64,000 nt of DNA from positions 186,001 to 250,000 of the forward strand of contig CAKTFJ010000003.1 of NCBI GenBank assembly GCA_934555825.1. The letters run 5' to 3'. Positions 36,182-44,485 of this stretch are shown here, piece after piece. This stretch comes from an uncultured Hyphomicrobium sp. (GTDB lineage: Bacteria; Pseudomonadota; Alphaproteobacteria; Rhizobiales; Hyphomicrobiaceae). Every line of letters starts with the position of its first letter. Position 1 is the stretch's first letter. Both the position numbers and the translations under genes were made by a program. The notes beneath the pieces are model-generated. The model ran no database searches. It worked only from the letters and a program-made list of their open reading frames with translations, and was not told the origin of the DNA.

Positions 36182-36727
36182 ATGATTGAGTTCAACGATC
36201 TCTGGCGCGGGCATCCGATCAATCAGAGCATGCAGTCGCCCTGCATCGCACCTCACAACCTCACCAATATGGAGGGGAGGGCGATCCTGCGCGGGTTCCC
36301 CGTCTTCTCCAATCAGTGTGCAATCCGTATGGGTATCGCGCTGCGCCAGGCCGGCGTGCAGCCGGCCCAGCTTTCCGGCATCACGCACTGCGGCGTCCAT
36401 CCCCGCTCAGACATGCACTTCATCAACGCGACGCAACTTGCAAATGGCATCGCCCGCGCCGGCATCGCGGGCCTCGGGCCGAGGGAGCGCTACGCGGTCG
36501 CGGAGGCCGCCGAGTTCTATCCGAAGATCTTCGGGCGCACCGGCATCATCTACATCCAGGACTACTGGCGCCGCTCCACCGACACGGGCCGCCCCACCGG
36601 CGATCACATCGATGTCTGGAACGGCTACCGCTCCTCCGCCAAGTGGCTGATGGAGTGGTTCTCCTGGCTCGGCTATTATTCGAACTATGCCGAGGCCGGA
36701 GAGATCTGGTTCTGGGAAGTGAAATAG
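36182..36727 (+). CDS. Tae4-like peptidoglycan amidase (type VI secretion effector family)
   Basis: A 181-residue NlpC/P60-type cysteine amidase resembling type VI secretion amidase effector 4, which cuts the D-Glu to mDAP bond of peptidoglycan stems. The nucleophile is Cys46 in NQCAIRMGIAL and the general base His142 in TGDHIDVWNG; Cys46 falls at the same residue number as in characterised Tae4 proteins. The C-terminal AGEIWFWEVK also fits. There is no signal peptide, as expected for a toxin exported by another route. No secretion apparatus, VgrG, PAAR or recognisable Tai4 immunity gene is in the window. The next gene, 30 bp downstream, is a small membrane protein. Confidence 0.8.
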   Translation: MIEFNDLWRGHPINQSMQSPCIAPHNLTNMEGRAILRGFPVFSNQCAIRMGIALRQAGVQPAQLSGITHCGVHPRSDMHFINATQLANGIARAGIAGLGPRERYAVAEAAEFYPKIFGRTGIIYIQDYWRRSTDTGRPTGDHIDVWNGYRSSAKWLMEWFSWLGYYSNYAEAGEIWFWEVK

Positions 36728-36757
36728 GCGGCACCGGCCGCGCGCTGAGGAGGGCCC

Positions 36758-36991
36758 ATGCGCTATCTCGTCTCCATGATTTTCGCTCTCGCCGGTCTTA
36801 TGGTTGCCGTGCTCTATCTGAGTTCGGAAGTTGCGAGCTGGGTGGTGGCCCAGCAGTCGTTCGACAGCCCGGATGCGGCAGGCAGCATGCACATGCTGGC
36901 CTTCATCGCCACCAACTTCGCCGCCCTCGTCGTTGGCTGGATCGTCGGCTGGATCGTCGCGACGCCGTTCGCCGGTGACGGAGCCGGCTAA
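36758..36991 (+). CDS. Small two-helix membrane protein beside the Tae4-like gene
   Basis: A 77-residue protein with two predicted membrane helices (about 4-32 and 46-70) and a short loop facing the periplasm or cytoplasm (SFDSPDAAGS). A strong GAGGAGGG precedes the ATG. It is 30 bp after the amidase gene on the same strand, so co-expression is likely. It does not resemble Tai4, the usual soluble periplasmic inhibitor. It could be a new kind of immunity protein, an anchor or a holin-like export helper, or unrelated. Confidence 0.65.
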   Translation: MRYLVSMIFALAGLMVAVLYLSSEVASWVVAQQSFDSPDAAGSMHMLAFIATNFAALVVGWIVGWIVATPFAGDGAG

Positions 36992-37032
36992 GCAGCAGGG
37001 CTCGCATTCTTTAGAAAGGCGCCGGCAGACAA

Positions 37033-38046
37033 ATGACGGATCGCTCAAACGAGCGCGTCGAGACGATCGAGGTCGCGGAGCGCGAGGCTGGCATGCGCCT
37101 CGACCGCTGGTTCCGCACGCACTTCCCCGAGATCGGTCACGGCTATTTGCAGAAGCTCCTGCGTTCCGGCCAGGTGCGCGTAAATGCACGCCGCGTCGAG
37201 GCGAACGAGCGTCTGCAAGCGGGTGCCCAAGTCCGTGTCCCCAAAGCCGCCCGCACGCCCCGCGAAGGTGCGCACGGCAGCAGCAAACCGTCCACGCCCT
37301 CCGCCTCCAAGGCCGACCGCGATCTGATTGAAAGTATGATCCTCTACGAGGATGACGACGTCCTCGTCCTCGACAAGCCGTTCGGCATCGCGGTCCAGGG
37401 CGGCACCGGTACGCGCCGCCATATCGACGGCATGCTTGCCGGAATGGCCGATCGTTTCGGAGATCGGCCGCGCCTCGTCCATCGGCTCGATCGCGATACG
37501 ACGGGCGTGCTGCTCGTCGCCAAGCATCGCGCGGCGGCCGCCAAGCTTGGCCGTACGTTCCAGACGCGTTCTGCGGCCAAGACCTATTGGGCGCTGGTCA
37601 AAGGCGTGCCGAAGCCGCCGCAGGGAAAGATCGAGGTGCCGCTCGTCAAGGCTGCGGGTCCCGACGGCGATCGCGTACGCAGGGCGCGTCCCGGCGAGCA
37701 GAAAGAGGCCATGCATGCGACGACACATTATTCCGTCGTCGATCGCGCGGCACACAAGGCGTCCTGGGTTTCGCTGAAGCCGGTCACAGGCCGCCAGCAC
37801 CAGCTTCGCGCGCATATGGAATTGATCGGCAACACCATTGTCGGCGACAACAAGTACGACGGCGGCGTGGATCTGCCCGCCGAAAACATCACGCCGAAGC
37901 TGCATCTCCACGCGCGACGTCTCGTGATCCCGCATCCTGCGCGTGAGGGCAAGATCGACGTCACCGCGCCCTTGCCGCCGCACATGCAGGAGACGTGGGA
38001 TCTCCTGGGGTTCGATGTCCGCCGCTTCGATAAGGACGACGGGTGA
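37033..38046 (+). CDS. RluC/RluD-family 23S rRNA pseudouridine synthase
   Basis: A 337-residue RNA-modifying enzyme. An S4 RNA-binding domain (about 18-75, LDRWFRTHFP, LLRSGQVRVN) is followed by the pseudouridine synthase domain with the catalytic Asp in HRLDRDTTGVLLVAK and the family stretch GRQHQLRAHM. RluC is the best guess by context, because the rarA-rluC-HAD-ATP12 order is common in Hyphomicrobiales. A low-complexity linker (SSKPSTPSASK) separates the domains. The next gene starts four bases after the stop. Confidence 0.9.
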   Translation: MTDRSNERVETIEVAEREAGMRLDRWFRTHFPEIGHGYLQKLLRSGQVRVNARRVEANERLQAGAQVRVPKAARTPREGAHGSSKPSTPSASKADRDLIESMILYEDDDVLVLDKPFGIAVQGGTGTRRHIDGMLAGMADRFGDRPRLVHRLDRDTTGVLLVAKHRAAAAKLGRTFQTRSAAKTYWALVKGVPKPPQGKIEVPLVKAAGPDGDRVRRARPGEQKEAMHATTHYSVVDRAAHKASWVSLKPVTGRQHQLRAHMELIGNTIVGDNKYDGGVDLPAENITPKLHLHARRLVIPHPAREGKIDVTAPLPPHMQETWDLLGFDVRRFDKDDG

Positions 38047-38050
38047 CGCC

Positions 38051-38752
38051 ATGCCGAGTGCGCGAACCCCGGTGAAGCTCGTCATCTTCGATTGCGACGG
38101 CACGCTGGTGGACAGTCAGCACATGATTGTGGCTGCGATGACGGACGCTTTCGCGTCTCAAGGGTTGGTTGCCCCTGCCCGTGAAAGCGTGATCGGCGTT
38201 GTCGGCCTATCGCTCGACTGGGCCATCGCGCGCCTCGTGTCCGACGAGAGCGATCCTGCGGTGATCGAGCGCTTGTCGGAGGCCTACAAGGAAGCGTTCC
38301 GCGAGCGGCGTCTCGGTCCGGATCATGCCGAGCCGCTCTACGATGGCGTCCGCGCAGCGCTGGATCGTCTCGCTGCCCGCGAAGACGTTTCGCTCGGCAT
38401 CGCCACCGGAAAATCGCGCCGCGGGCTCGACGCCGTGCTCGAGCGCGAAGGCATCGCGCATCACTTCCACACAATCCAGACGGCGGACACGCATCCCTCG
38501 AAACCGCATCCGTCGATGATCTTCGCTGCCATGAGCGAAGCGGTAGCCGACCCCGCCGATACGGTGATGATCGGCGACACGACGTTCGATATCGAGATGG
38601 CGCTGGGTGCGGGGACATCCTCCATCGGCGTTGCGTGGGGGTATCACCCGGCGGATGCGTTGCGGGCGGCAGGCGCCCACCACGTCTCCGCCGATTGTGC
38701 CGAGCTTGAGCGGACGCTCGACAGGCTGATGTTCGAACGGCAGGTAGGATGA
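38051..38752 (+). CDS. HAD-superfamily hydrolase (phosphoglycolate-phosphatase-like)
   Basis: A 233-residue HAD hydrolase with motif I FDCDGTLVDSQ (two catalytic aspartates), motif II ATGKSRRGLD, a lysine in HPSKPHPSM and motif IV GDTTFDIEMA. The helical cap lies between motif I and motif II. The substrate is some phosphate ester; the family alone does not decide it. It overlaps the ATP12 chaperone gene by four bases and follows rluC closely, so the three are one transcript. Confidence 0.9.
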   Translation: MPSARTPVKLVIFDCDGTLVDSQHMIVAAMTDAFASQGLVAPARESVIGVVGLSLDWAIARLVSDESDPAVIERLSEAYKEAFRERRLGPDHAEPLYDGVRAALDRLAAREDVSLGIATGKSRRGLDAVLEREGIAHHFHTIQTADTHPSKPHPSMIFAAMSEAVADPADTVMIGDTTFDIEMALGAGTSSIGVAWGYHPADALRAAGAHHVSADCAELERTLDRLMFERQVG

Positions 38753-39546
38753 CGGAAGACGATCGCAAGAGCGCGAACGGCAGCGCCAACGGACGAGGCA
38801 AGGAACCGATTGCGATCACGGCCAAGGACGCGTTGCGCGCTCCCTTGCCGAAGCGCTTCTACAAGTCCGTGTCGATTGAGGCCAGAGACGGCGGTTTCGC
38901 GATCCTGCTCGACGGGCGTCCCATCCGCACGCCGGGGAAGCAGTTGCTCGTCCTGAGCGTCGAAGCGCTCGCCGAAGCGGTGGCCGCCGAGTGGGAAGCA
39001 CAGGGCGAACGGATCGATCCGACAACGATGCCGCTCACGCGTCTCGTCAACACGGCACTCGATGCGGTGACCGACAAGATGGACGAGGTCGCCGACGACA
39101 TCGCCGCCTTCGCAGCGAGCGATCTGCTATGCTATCGCGCGGAGGCACCGGAGGGTTTGGTGCTCCGTCAGGCGGAGGCGTGGGATCCACCGCTGGCCTG
39201 GGCGCGCATCGCCTTGGGCGCCGATTTGACGGTGCAGACCGGCCTGATGCCGGTGGATCAGCCAGCCGAGGCCATCGCGTCGGTGCGCGCCGTTCTCGGT
39301 CGTCTTGATGCGTTGAGCCTCGCCGCCACGCACGTGCTCACCACGTTGACGGGCTCGGCCATTCTGGCGCTGGCCCACGTCGAAGGGCAAATGACGCTCG
39401 AAGAGGCATGGACAGCCGCGACGGTCGACGAGCGCTGGCAGAGCGAGCTGTGGGGGCGTGACGCGGAGGCCGAGGCGAGATCCGCCGAACGTCTGGCCGA
39501 AGCTACGGCCGCCGCTCGCTGTCTTCGTCTTCTACAGTCTCGATGA
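38749..39546 (+). CDS. ATP12-family F1-ATPase assembly chaperone
   Basis: A 265-residue protein of the ATP12 family, which in mitochondria and alphaproteobacteria helps assemble the alpha subunit of F1-ATPase. Recognisable stretches are RFYKSVSIEARDGGFAILLD, GRPIRTPGK, AAEWEAQGERIDP, MPLTRLVNTALD and SDLLCYRAE. The start overlaps the HAD gene (ATGA). Its last 44 bases overlap the tail of the convergent mgtC gene. The family is restricted to alphaproteobacteria and mitochondria, which supports the taxonomic reading. Confidence 0.92.
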   Translation: MTEDDRKSANGSANGRGKEPIAITAKDALRAPLPKRFYKSVSIEARDGGFAILLDGRPIRTPGKQLLVLSVEALAEAVAAEWEAQGERIDPTTMPLTRLVNTALDAVTDKMDEVADDIAAFAASDLLCYRAEAPEGLVLRQAEAWDPPLAWARIALGADLTVQTGLMPVDQPAEAIASVRAVLGRLDALSLAATHVLTTLTGSAILALAHVEGQMTLEEAWTAATVDERWQSELWGRDAEAEARSAERLAEATAAARCLRLLQSR

Positions 39547-40039
39547 TGAGCGTGGGGCCGCGCGAGGCGTGCGGCTGTGGTTGCGGCTGAATTAAGTAGG
39601 CGAGCTTGAGCACGCCGAAGGCGAGCAGTGCGGCAACGACTGCGAGCACGTAATTTCCGGTGCCGGCAGCGACGCCGAGCGCGCCCGCCATCCACATGCC
39701 GGCTCCCGTCGTGAGGCCGCGTACGGTATTGCGGCCTTGAATGATCACGCCGGCCGCGAGAAACGCTACGCCCGCCGTAACCGCTTCGATGATACGGATC
39801 GGATCGGCGTTGGCTTGCGTCTGGCTTTGACGCACCGTCTCGTAGATTTCGAAAGTGATGACCGTGAAAACGGCCGCTGCAAGCGCAACGAGCATGTAGG
39901 TTCTGAGACCGGCAGGGCGGGCCTGCTCCTCGCGATCCCAGCCGAGCAGGCCGGCGAGTGCCGCGGCGAGCAACAAACGAAAGCCCACCTCAAGGTGAGC
40001 TAGAAGGCCAGTCGAATGCAGCAGCTCGAGCGAGGTCAC
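39503..40039 (-). CDS. MgtC/SapB-family membrane protein
   Basis: A 178-residue inner-membrane protein with four or five helices. The family start is clear: LLLAAALAGLLGWDREEQ, then GLRTYMLVALAAA, and the later VTAGVAFLAAGVIIQG with the conserved TTGAGMWMAGALGVAAG. MgtC proteins influence ATP synthase activity and survival at low magnesium. It sits next to an ATP synthase assembly chaperone, which may be chance. The 3' end overlaps the ATP12 gene by 44 bases on the other strand. The C-terminal tail is short and acidic, without an ACT-like domain. Confidence 0.9.
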   Translation of the reverse strand: MTSLELLHSTGLLAHLEVGFRLLLAAALAGLLGWDREEQARPAGLRTYMLVALAAAVFTVITFEIYETVRQSQTQANADPIRIIEAVTAGVAFLAAGVIIQGRNTVRGLTTGAGMWMAGALGVAAGTGNYVLAVVAALLAFGVLKLAYLIQPQPQPHASRGPTLIIETVEDEDSERRP

Positions 40040-40154
40040 AGCCTGAGTCCCCCAACAAACGAGTCAGCGAGCGATAAACATAAAACGAATTATCATATAA
40101 CGGAAAGACAAACGCGTGTGATCAGCTTCCATCTTCGAGCACATCGTCTCCCGG

Positions 40155-40418
40155 TCAGTCGTTATCCCTACGCGGGACGGTGATGTCGACACCGGGAGCT
40201 TGGATGCGAGTGCCGCTCTCATTCGTGTCGACAGACGTACCCGGAGCGTTCACCGTCGTGCCCGTGTTATCGCTCTCGACACGCGTACCCGGTGCATCGA
40301 CCCGCGTCTCTGCGCCGCCTGTCACGGGAGCCGGCCCCCGATCCTGCGCAATGACGATCATGCCGACCAGAACGACGGCAAGGGCGGCTACGGCGATCAA
40401 GACGGTTGGGCGAGACAT
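40155..40418 (-). CDS. Small anchored protein with degenerate valine/APG repeats
   Basis: An 87-residue protein with one N-terminal membrane helix (TVLIAVAALAVVLVGMIVIA) and a periplasmic tail made of imperfect units: TRVDAPG, TRVESDN, TTVNAPG, TSVDTNE, TRIQAPG and VDITVP. The pattern of T-x-V/I with alternating charge suggests a tiny beta-solenoid or a flexible tether. I know of no assigned function. It stands alone, 115 bp from mgtC, with a GC-rich body. Confidence 0.65.
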   Translation of the reverse strand: MSRPTVLIAVAALAVVLVGMIVIAQDRGPAPVTGGAETRVDAPGTRVESDNTGTTVNAPGTSVDTNESGTRIQAPGVDITVPRRDND

Positions 40419-40510
40419 TCACGGCTCCTCGTTGATGAAAGCGCGTGCATAACGGGCGAACGCAACAAAGGTTCCCGCCGGTTAGTGCGAGCCTCAAAAC
40501 CGGTCGGCCG

Positions 40511-40525
40511 TTAAATCTTCATTCA
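40511..40525. promoter_or_regulatory. Imperfect CtrA-type box
   Basis: TTAA-N7-TTCA, one base away from the CtrA consensus TTAA-N7-TTAA, 54 bases before the start of the CpaC-domain gene. CtrA controls pilus genes in Caulobacter, so the position is sensible, but the match is imperfect. Confidence 0.25.
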
Positions 40526-40578
40526 TGATATCGGCGCCAAATGGCAAAGAGTTCCAAAGGGACAGGAGAGCCCGCCCT

Positions 40579-41097
40579 ATGCTGCCGACCAACGCCCCTT
40601 TCGCGCGCCAGAAGTGGCAAGCACACCGCGCCGTAACGATGGCGATCGGCGCGTTTCTCGTCGCGGGGGTGCTCGCGCCCGCTCCTGTGCACGCGGCTGA
40701 TCTCGTCGTCGCCTACGACCAGTCGCAGCTCCTGCGCCTTCCGCGCACCGTGTCGAGCGTCATCATCGGCAATCCGTCGATTGCGGACGTGACCGTCCAG
40801 GGTGGCAATCTTCTCGTCGTGACGGGCAAAACGTTCGGCATCACGAACATCATCGCGCTCGATGGCGAGCGCAATATCATCCAGGACCAGCGGGTGATCG
40901 TGACGCGCGATGAGGTTCGCACCGTGAACCTGAACAAGGCTGGAGAGCGCCAGTCCTATAGCTGCACGCCGAACTGCTCGCCGATGCTCACCATCGGCGA
41001 CGAAAAGGATTACTTCAGCACGATTTCCTCCCACGCCCAGGCCAAGACCCGCATTTCCGAAGGCACAAGCGGAAACAGCGGGACGGAAGGCCAGTAG
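40579..41097 (+). CDS. CpaC N-terminal-domain protein (orphan pilus-assembly-like)
   Basis: A 172-residue secreted protein. A signal peptide (core VTMAIGAFLVAGVLAPA, cleavage after PVHAAD) leads to the N-terminal domain of CpaC/RcpA secretins: QLLRLPRTVSSVIIGNPSIA, VTVQGGNLLVVTGKTFGITN. The secretin domain itself is absent; instead there is a tail with a close cysteine pair (SCTPNCSP) and a polar end. AGGAGA at 40564-40569 supports the ATG at 40579; an upstream ATG at 40525 is in frame but lacks a site. No other Tad-pilus gene is in the window. Confidence 0.82.
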   Translation: MLPTNAPFARQKWQAHRAVTMAIGAFLVAGVLAPAPVHAADLVVAYDQSQLLRLPRTVSSVIIGNPSIADVTVQGGNLLVVTGKTFGITNIIALDGERNIIQDQRVIVTRDEVRTVNLNKAGERQSYSCTPNCSPMLTIGDEKDYFSTISSHAQAKTRISEGTSGNSGTEGQ

Positions 41098-41115
41098 GCA
41101 GGCGGAAGTGCGCCT

Positions 41116-41140
41116 GTGCGCGAGCGTAAAACGCGCGCAC
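41116..41140. terminator. GC-rich hairpin between convergent genes
   Basis: GTGCGCGAGCGT and ACGCGCGCAC pair around AAA, with a small bulge, between the CpaC-domain gene and lpxA, which converge here. There is no U-tract, so intrinsic termination is uncertain. Confidence 0.3.
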
Positions 41141-41184
41141 CCTCTCTCAATCTCAGCGACGTGAAAACGTAATCGTGGGCGCCG

Positions 41185-41991
41185 TCAGGCGTCCGCTGCG
41201 TTCTTGGGTGTGCACATGGAACGCTTTCCACCCGCCCGGATGAACGCGATGATTTCCATCACCGTCGGATGATCGCGGAATTCTTGCGCCACATCGTCCA
41301 CCCGCTCCAGCAGCGTGCCCTCAGCCGCAAACAACAGCCGGTAAGCGCGGCGCAGGTCGTGGATCTGGCTCGCGGAAAAACCGCGCCGCTTTAGGCCGAC
41401 GATATTAAGCCCAGAGAGATACGCGCGATTGCCGAGCGCCATGCCGTACGGGATGAGATCCTGTTCGAGCCCGCTCATGCCGCCGAGGAACGCGTGGTCT
41501 CCCACGCGCGCAAACTGGATCACGGCCGCGCCGCCCCCCAGGATCGCGAAGTCGCCCACCTCGACATGCCCGGCGAGCATGACGTTGTTCGAGAAGATGA
41601 CGTTATTGCCCACGTGGCAGTCATGTCCCACGTGCGAGTTGGCAAGGAATGCGCAGCCGTTGCCCACCGTGGTCGACATGCCGCCACCCTCGGTGCCGGG
41701 GTTGATGGTCACGCCTTCGCGGATCATGCAGTCCGTACCGATCGACAGCGTCGAGGGTTCGCCGTGGTACTTGAGGTCTTGCGGCTGATGCCCGATGGAG
41801 GCGAAAGGAAAGATGCGGGTGCGTGCCCCGACCGTCGTCCGCCCCGTCACGACGGCGTGGCTGTGGAGCACGACGCCTTCGCCGAGCGTCACATCGCGTC
41901 CGACGATGGAGAACGGCCCGACCGTGACGCCGTCCCCGAGAGTTGCGCCGTCCTCGACGATCGCAGTCGGATGAATGCTCGTATCAGCCAT
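41185..41991 (-). CDS. lpxA: UDP-N-acetylglucosamine acyltransferase
   Basis: First enzyme of lipid A synthesis, transferring a 3-hydroxyacyl chain from ACP to UDP-GlcNAc. The 268-residue protein has the left-handed beta-helix hexapeptide repeats ([18 protein letters not shown]) and the catalytic His in [11 protein letters not shown], then a helical C-terminus. It overlaps the fabZ end by eight bases, and fabZ follows lpxD, so lpxD-fabZ-lpxA is one operon. lpxI and lpxB, which usually come next, are missing; a convergent pilus-like gene is there instead. Confidence 0.95.
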   Translation of the reverse strand: MADTSIHPTAIVEDGATLGDGVTVGPFSIVGRDVTLGEGVVLHSHAVVTGRTTVGARTRIFPFASIGHQPQDLKYHGEPSTLSIGTDCMIREGVTINPGTEGGGMSTTVGNGCAFLANSHVGHDCHVGNNVIFSNNVMLAGHVEVGDFAILGGGAAVIQFARVGDHAFLGGMSGLEQDLIPYGMALGNRAYLSGLNIVGLKRRGFSASQIHDLRRAYRLLFAAEGTLLERVDDVAQEFRDHPTVMEIIAFIRAGGKRSMCTPKNAADA

Positions 41992-42493
41992 TCTTGCTCG
42001 CCGCGAATGCACGAGCCTCTGCGGTATCGGCGAGCATCGCGCTGATCTCGGCTTCGGCGACGATCTGCCCATCGACCTTTGCTTCGCCGTAGAAGCGCCA
42101 CACGCGGCCCCGGTTACGGATCTTGCGGACGTGGTAGTGCAGTTGGTCGCCTGGCAGCACGGGTTTGCGGAACTTGCACTTGTCGATGCCCATGAAATAG
42201 ACGAGCTCGGTTTTGTAGTCCTCGCCAAGGCTGTGCACGCAAAGCGCGCCGGCCGTCTGAGCGAGGCCCTCGATGATGAGGACGCCCGGCATCACGGGAT
42301 ACTGCGGGAAGTGCCCCTGGAAGAACGGTTCGTTGATGGTGACGTTCTTGACGCCGACGCACGTCTCGTCGCCGTTGATGTCGTAGATCCGGTCGAGGAG
42401 CAGGAAGGGGTACCGGTGCGGCAAGAGCTTCAAGATCTTGCCGATATCCGCCGTCTTCGGCAGAGCCTGCTTGGTCGCGTCGTCCATCCCCAT
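41984..42493 (-). CDS. fabZ: 3-hydroxyacyl-ACP dehydratase FabZ
   Basis: Hot-dog-fold dehydratase of fatty-acid elongation, 169 residues. The central stretch [20 protein letters not shown] holds the catalytic His and Glu. The N-terminal [14 protein letters not shown] is also typical. CGGAG lies four bases before the ATG at 42493; a GTG at 42496 and an ATG at 42487 are in frame. It sits between lpxD and lpxA and supplies or competes for the same 3-hydroxyacyl-ACP used for lipid A. Confidence 0.95.
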   Translation of the reverse strand: MGMDDATKQALPKTADIGKILKLLPHRYPFLLLDRIYDINGDETCVGVKNVTINEPFFQGHFPQYPVMPGVLIIEGLAQTAGALCVHSLGEDYKTELVYFMGIDKCKFRKPVLPGDQLHYHVRKIRNRGRVWRFYGEAKVDGQIVAEAEISAMLADTAEARAFAASKNG

Positions 42494-42550
42494 CACACTC
42501 CGTCTTTCTCCAGACCTTTCGGGGCCGAAAGGAACAGGATCAATTCAATC

Positions 42551-43600
42551 TCAATTGCCGTCCGCGTCGTCGTCGCTCGAGCGACGCGCAAGCCGCTGGA
42601 CGGCGGCAACTTCGCGAGCCCACTGCCTGAACGGCCGCGCGGGCGTGCCCGCGAGCACGGCTCCCGGTGGCACATCGCCCTTCGGGTGAGAGCCGCCGGC
42701 AATCTGTGCGCCGGTTCCGATCTTGATGTGCCCGATTGCGCCAGACTGGCCACCCATGACCACAAAATCGCCGAGCTCGGTCGAGCCTGAAATACCGACT
42801 TGCCCGACGATGACGCAATGCCGTCCGATCACCGCGTTGTGCCCGATCTGAACAAGATTATCAATTTTTGTGCCTTCGCCGATGATGGTATCCTTAAGCG
42901 CCCCGCGGTCGATGGTCGAGTTGGCGCCGATTTCCACGTCGTCCTGGATGATGACGCGCCCCACCTGCGGCACTTTGAGATGCCCGGTCCGGCCCATCGC
43001 GAAACCGAAGCCGTCCTGCCCGATCCGGACGCCTGCGTGCAGGATGACGCGGTTCCCGATCAGCGCGTGAATGATGGAGGCGAGGGGGCCGATGTAGCAG
43101 TCGCGCCCTATGGTCACGCGGTATCCCACGACAGCGCCCGCGGCCACCCGCGTGCCGCGCCCGATGCGGGCCTCCGGGCCGATGATCGCCCCCGGTTCGA
43201 CGATGGCGCCTTCTTCGATCACGGCCGAGCGCGCAATCCGCTCTTCCGTGCCCCCTTCGGCCGCCTTGCTGTGGATGGCCTCTGGATAGAACAGGAACAG
43301 CGCTTTGGCGAAGGCATGATACGGCGCGGGCGTCGTGAGTGCGACGGTGCCCGCCGGCACGCGTGACAGGAAGCGCGGATCGACCAGGCAGGCGCCGGCC
43401 TGCGTTGCGAGGAGCTGCGGCAGATATTTGCGGTTCTCGAAGAACGACAACTGCCCGGAGCCGGCCTCCGATAGCGGCACGACACCGTCCACCAGCCGGT
43501 CTGCCTGGCCTGTCTCTCCCTGCACCTCCGCACCCGTCGCCGCAGCAACCTCGGCCAGCGTAAACGGCCCGGCTTTGCGGAAGAAACCGGGATGGTTCAT
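42551..43600 (-). CDS. lpxD: UDP-3-O-acylglucosamine N-acyltransferase
   Basis: Third acylation step enzyme of lipid A synthesis, 349 residues. An N-terminal uridine-binding domain (FTLAEVAAATGAEV) precedes hexapeptide beta-helix repeats (ARIGRGTRVAAGAVV), and the catalytic His lies in VQIGHNAVIGRHCVIVGQ. Its start has moved away from bamA, its usual upstream neighbour: three genes on the other strand separate the two. About 200 bp between it and the divergent nfeD-like gene must hold both promoters; none was recognised. Confidence 0.95.
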   Translation of the reverse strand: MNHPGFFRKAGPFTLAEVAAATGAEVQGETGQADRLVDGVVPLSEAGSGQLSFFENRKYLPQLLATQAGACLVDPRFLSRVPAGTVALTTPAPYHAFAKALFLFYPEAIHSKAAEGGTEERIARSAVIEEGAIVEPGAIIGPEARIGRGTRVAAGAVVGYRVTIGRDCYIGPLASIIHALIGNRVILHAGVRIGQDGFGFAMGRTGHLKVPQVGRVIIQDDVEIGANSTIDRGALKDTIIGEGTKIDNLVQIGHNAVIGRHCVIVGQVGISGSTELGDFVVMGGQSGAIGHIKIGTGAQIAGGSHPKGDVPPGAVLAGTPARPFRQWAREVAAVQRLARRSSDDDADGN

Positions 43601-43806
43601 GAGGAAGCCTCTCGAACGTATGCTGGATCTGCTGGCGCAAAAAAGGAGGCGACCCCCTCGGGCAAGAGCCCGCGAAACCGCCGCGTCCCTCTCTTAAAGC
43701 TTGGAGTGCGTCCGGTCCAGACCGCCCCCCAGCCAGTCCGCATGTTTGGCGTCCCGCGCGCCGCCCATGGAAGAGCTTCAATTCGGGCGCGAAAAATTCT
43801 AGCTTC

Positions 43807-44313
43807 ATGTGGCTCTGGGAAACACGGGGAATGCACAGCATGCCAGCCTTTATCGACCTCTTCCTCGGCTTTGGCCTCTGGAACTGGTTCATCGCCGGCC
43901 TCGTCCTCATGGCGCTGGAAGCTGTGATCCCGGGAGTCCAGTTTCTCTGGTTCGGCCTGTCGGCAATGGTGGTTGGCCTTATTCTCACGCTTCTCACCTG
44001 GGCAGGCGTCGGCGAAGCGATGACCTTGCCCTGGCAACTCGTGCTGTTCGCCACGGTGTCCGTCGCGACTGTGTTCGCGGTGCGCTTCTTCTCGGACCAC
44101 CAGGCCGTGGACCGGGCGGACCTCACGCTCAACCAGCGTGCCGCCCAGTACATCGGCCGCATCGTTGTGGTGGAGGAGGAGATCCGCGGCGGCCGCGGTC
44201 GCGTGCGGGTGGGCGATACGCTCTGGGCCGCGGCAGGCGACGACATCCCTCAAGGCGCGCGCGTGCGTATTACCGGGGCAGAGGGCACCGTCCTCGTCGT
44301 CGAGCCCGCCTGA
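43807..44313 (+). CDS. NfeD-family membrane protein
   Basis: A 168-residue short-type NfeD protein. Two or three helices (about 15-35, 38-62 and 74-95) precede a C-terminal OB-fold domain (IGRIVVVEEEIRGGRGRVRVG, GARVRITGAEGTVLVVEP). Short NfeD proteins usually pair with an SPFH/stomatin protein in membrane microdomains; no such gene is adjacent. In-frame ATGs at 43831 and 43840 are possible starts; the last gives a more typical N-terminus (MPAFIDLFLG). Confidence 0.85.
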   Translation: MWLWETRGMHSMPAFIDLFLGFGLWNWFIAGLVLMALEAVIPGVQFLWFGLSAMVVGLILTLLTWAGVGEAMTLPWQLVLFATVSVATVFAVRFFSDHQAVDRADLTLNQRAAQYIGRIVVVEEEIRGGRGRVRVGDTLWAAAGDDIPQGARVRITGAEGTVLVVEPA

Positions 44314-44409
44314 CATCCACCCAGCCCCGTGCGCTGACAATCTTCTTTACTGCTTCGCCGCTCAGGGGTAGGGGCCGAAGGCTGCCACCACACGCCCACC
44401 CGCGAATAC

Positions 44410-44424
44410 TTAAGCGCTCGTTAA
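44410..44424. promoter_or_regulatory. Perfect CtrA-type box
   Basis: TTAA at 44410-44413, seven bases, TTAA at 44421-44424, followed by CC, as in the full TTAA-N7-TTAACC consensus of the alphaproteobacterial cell-cycle regulator CtrA. It lies about 62 bases upstream of the outer-membrane barrel gene start. Confidence 0.5.
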
Positions 44425-44485
44425 CCGGCCATTCTCTACTGTCGGCCAGGTCCGGTTTGCGTTCGCGTGCAGGTGTTTGTTCCTC

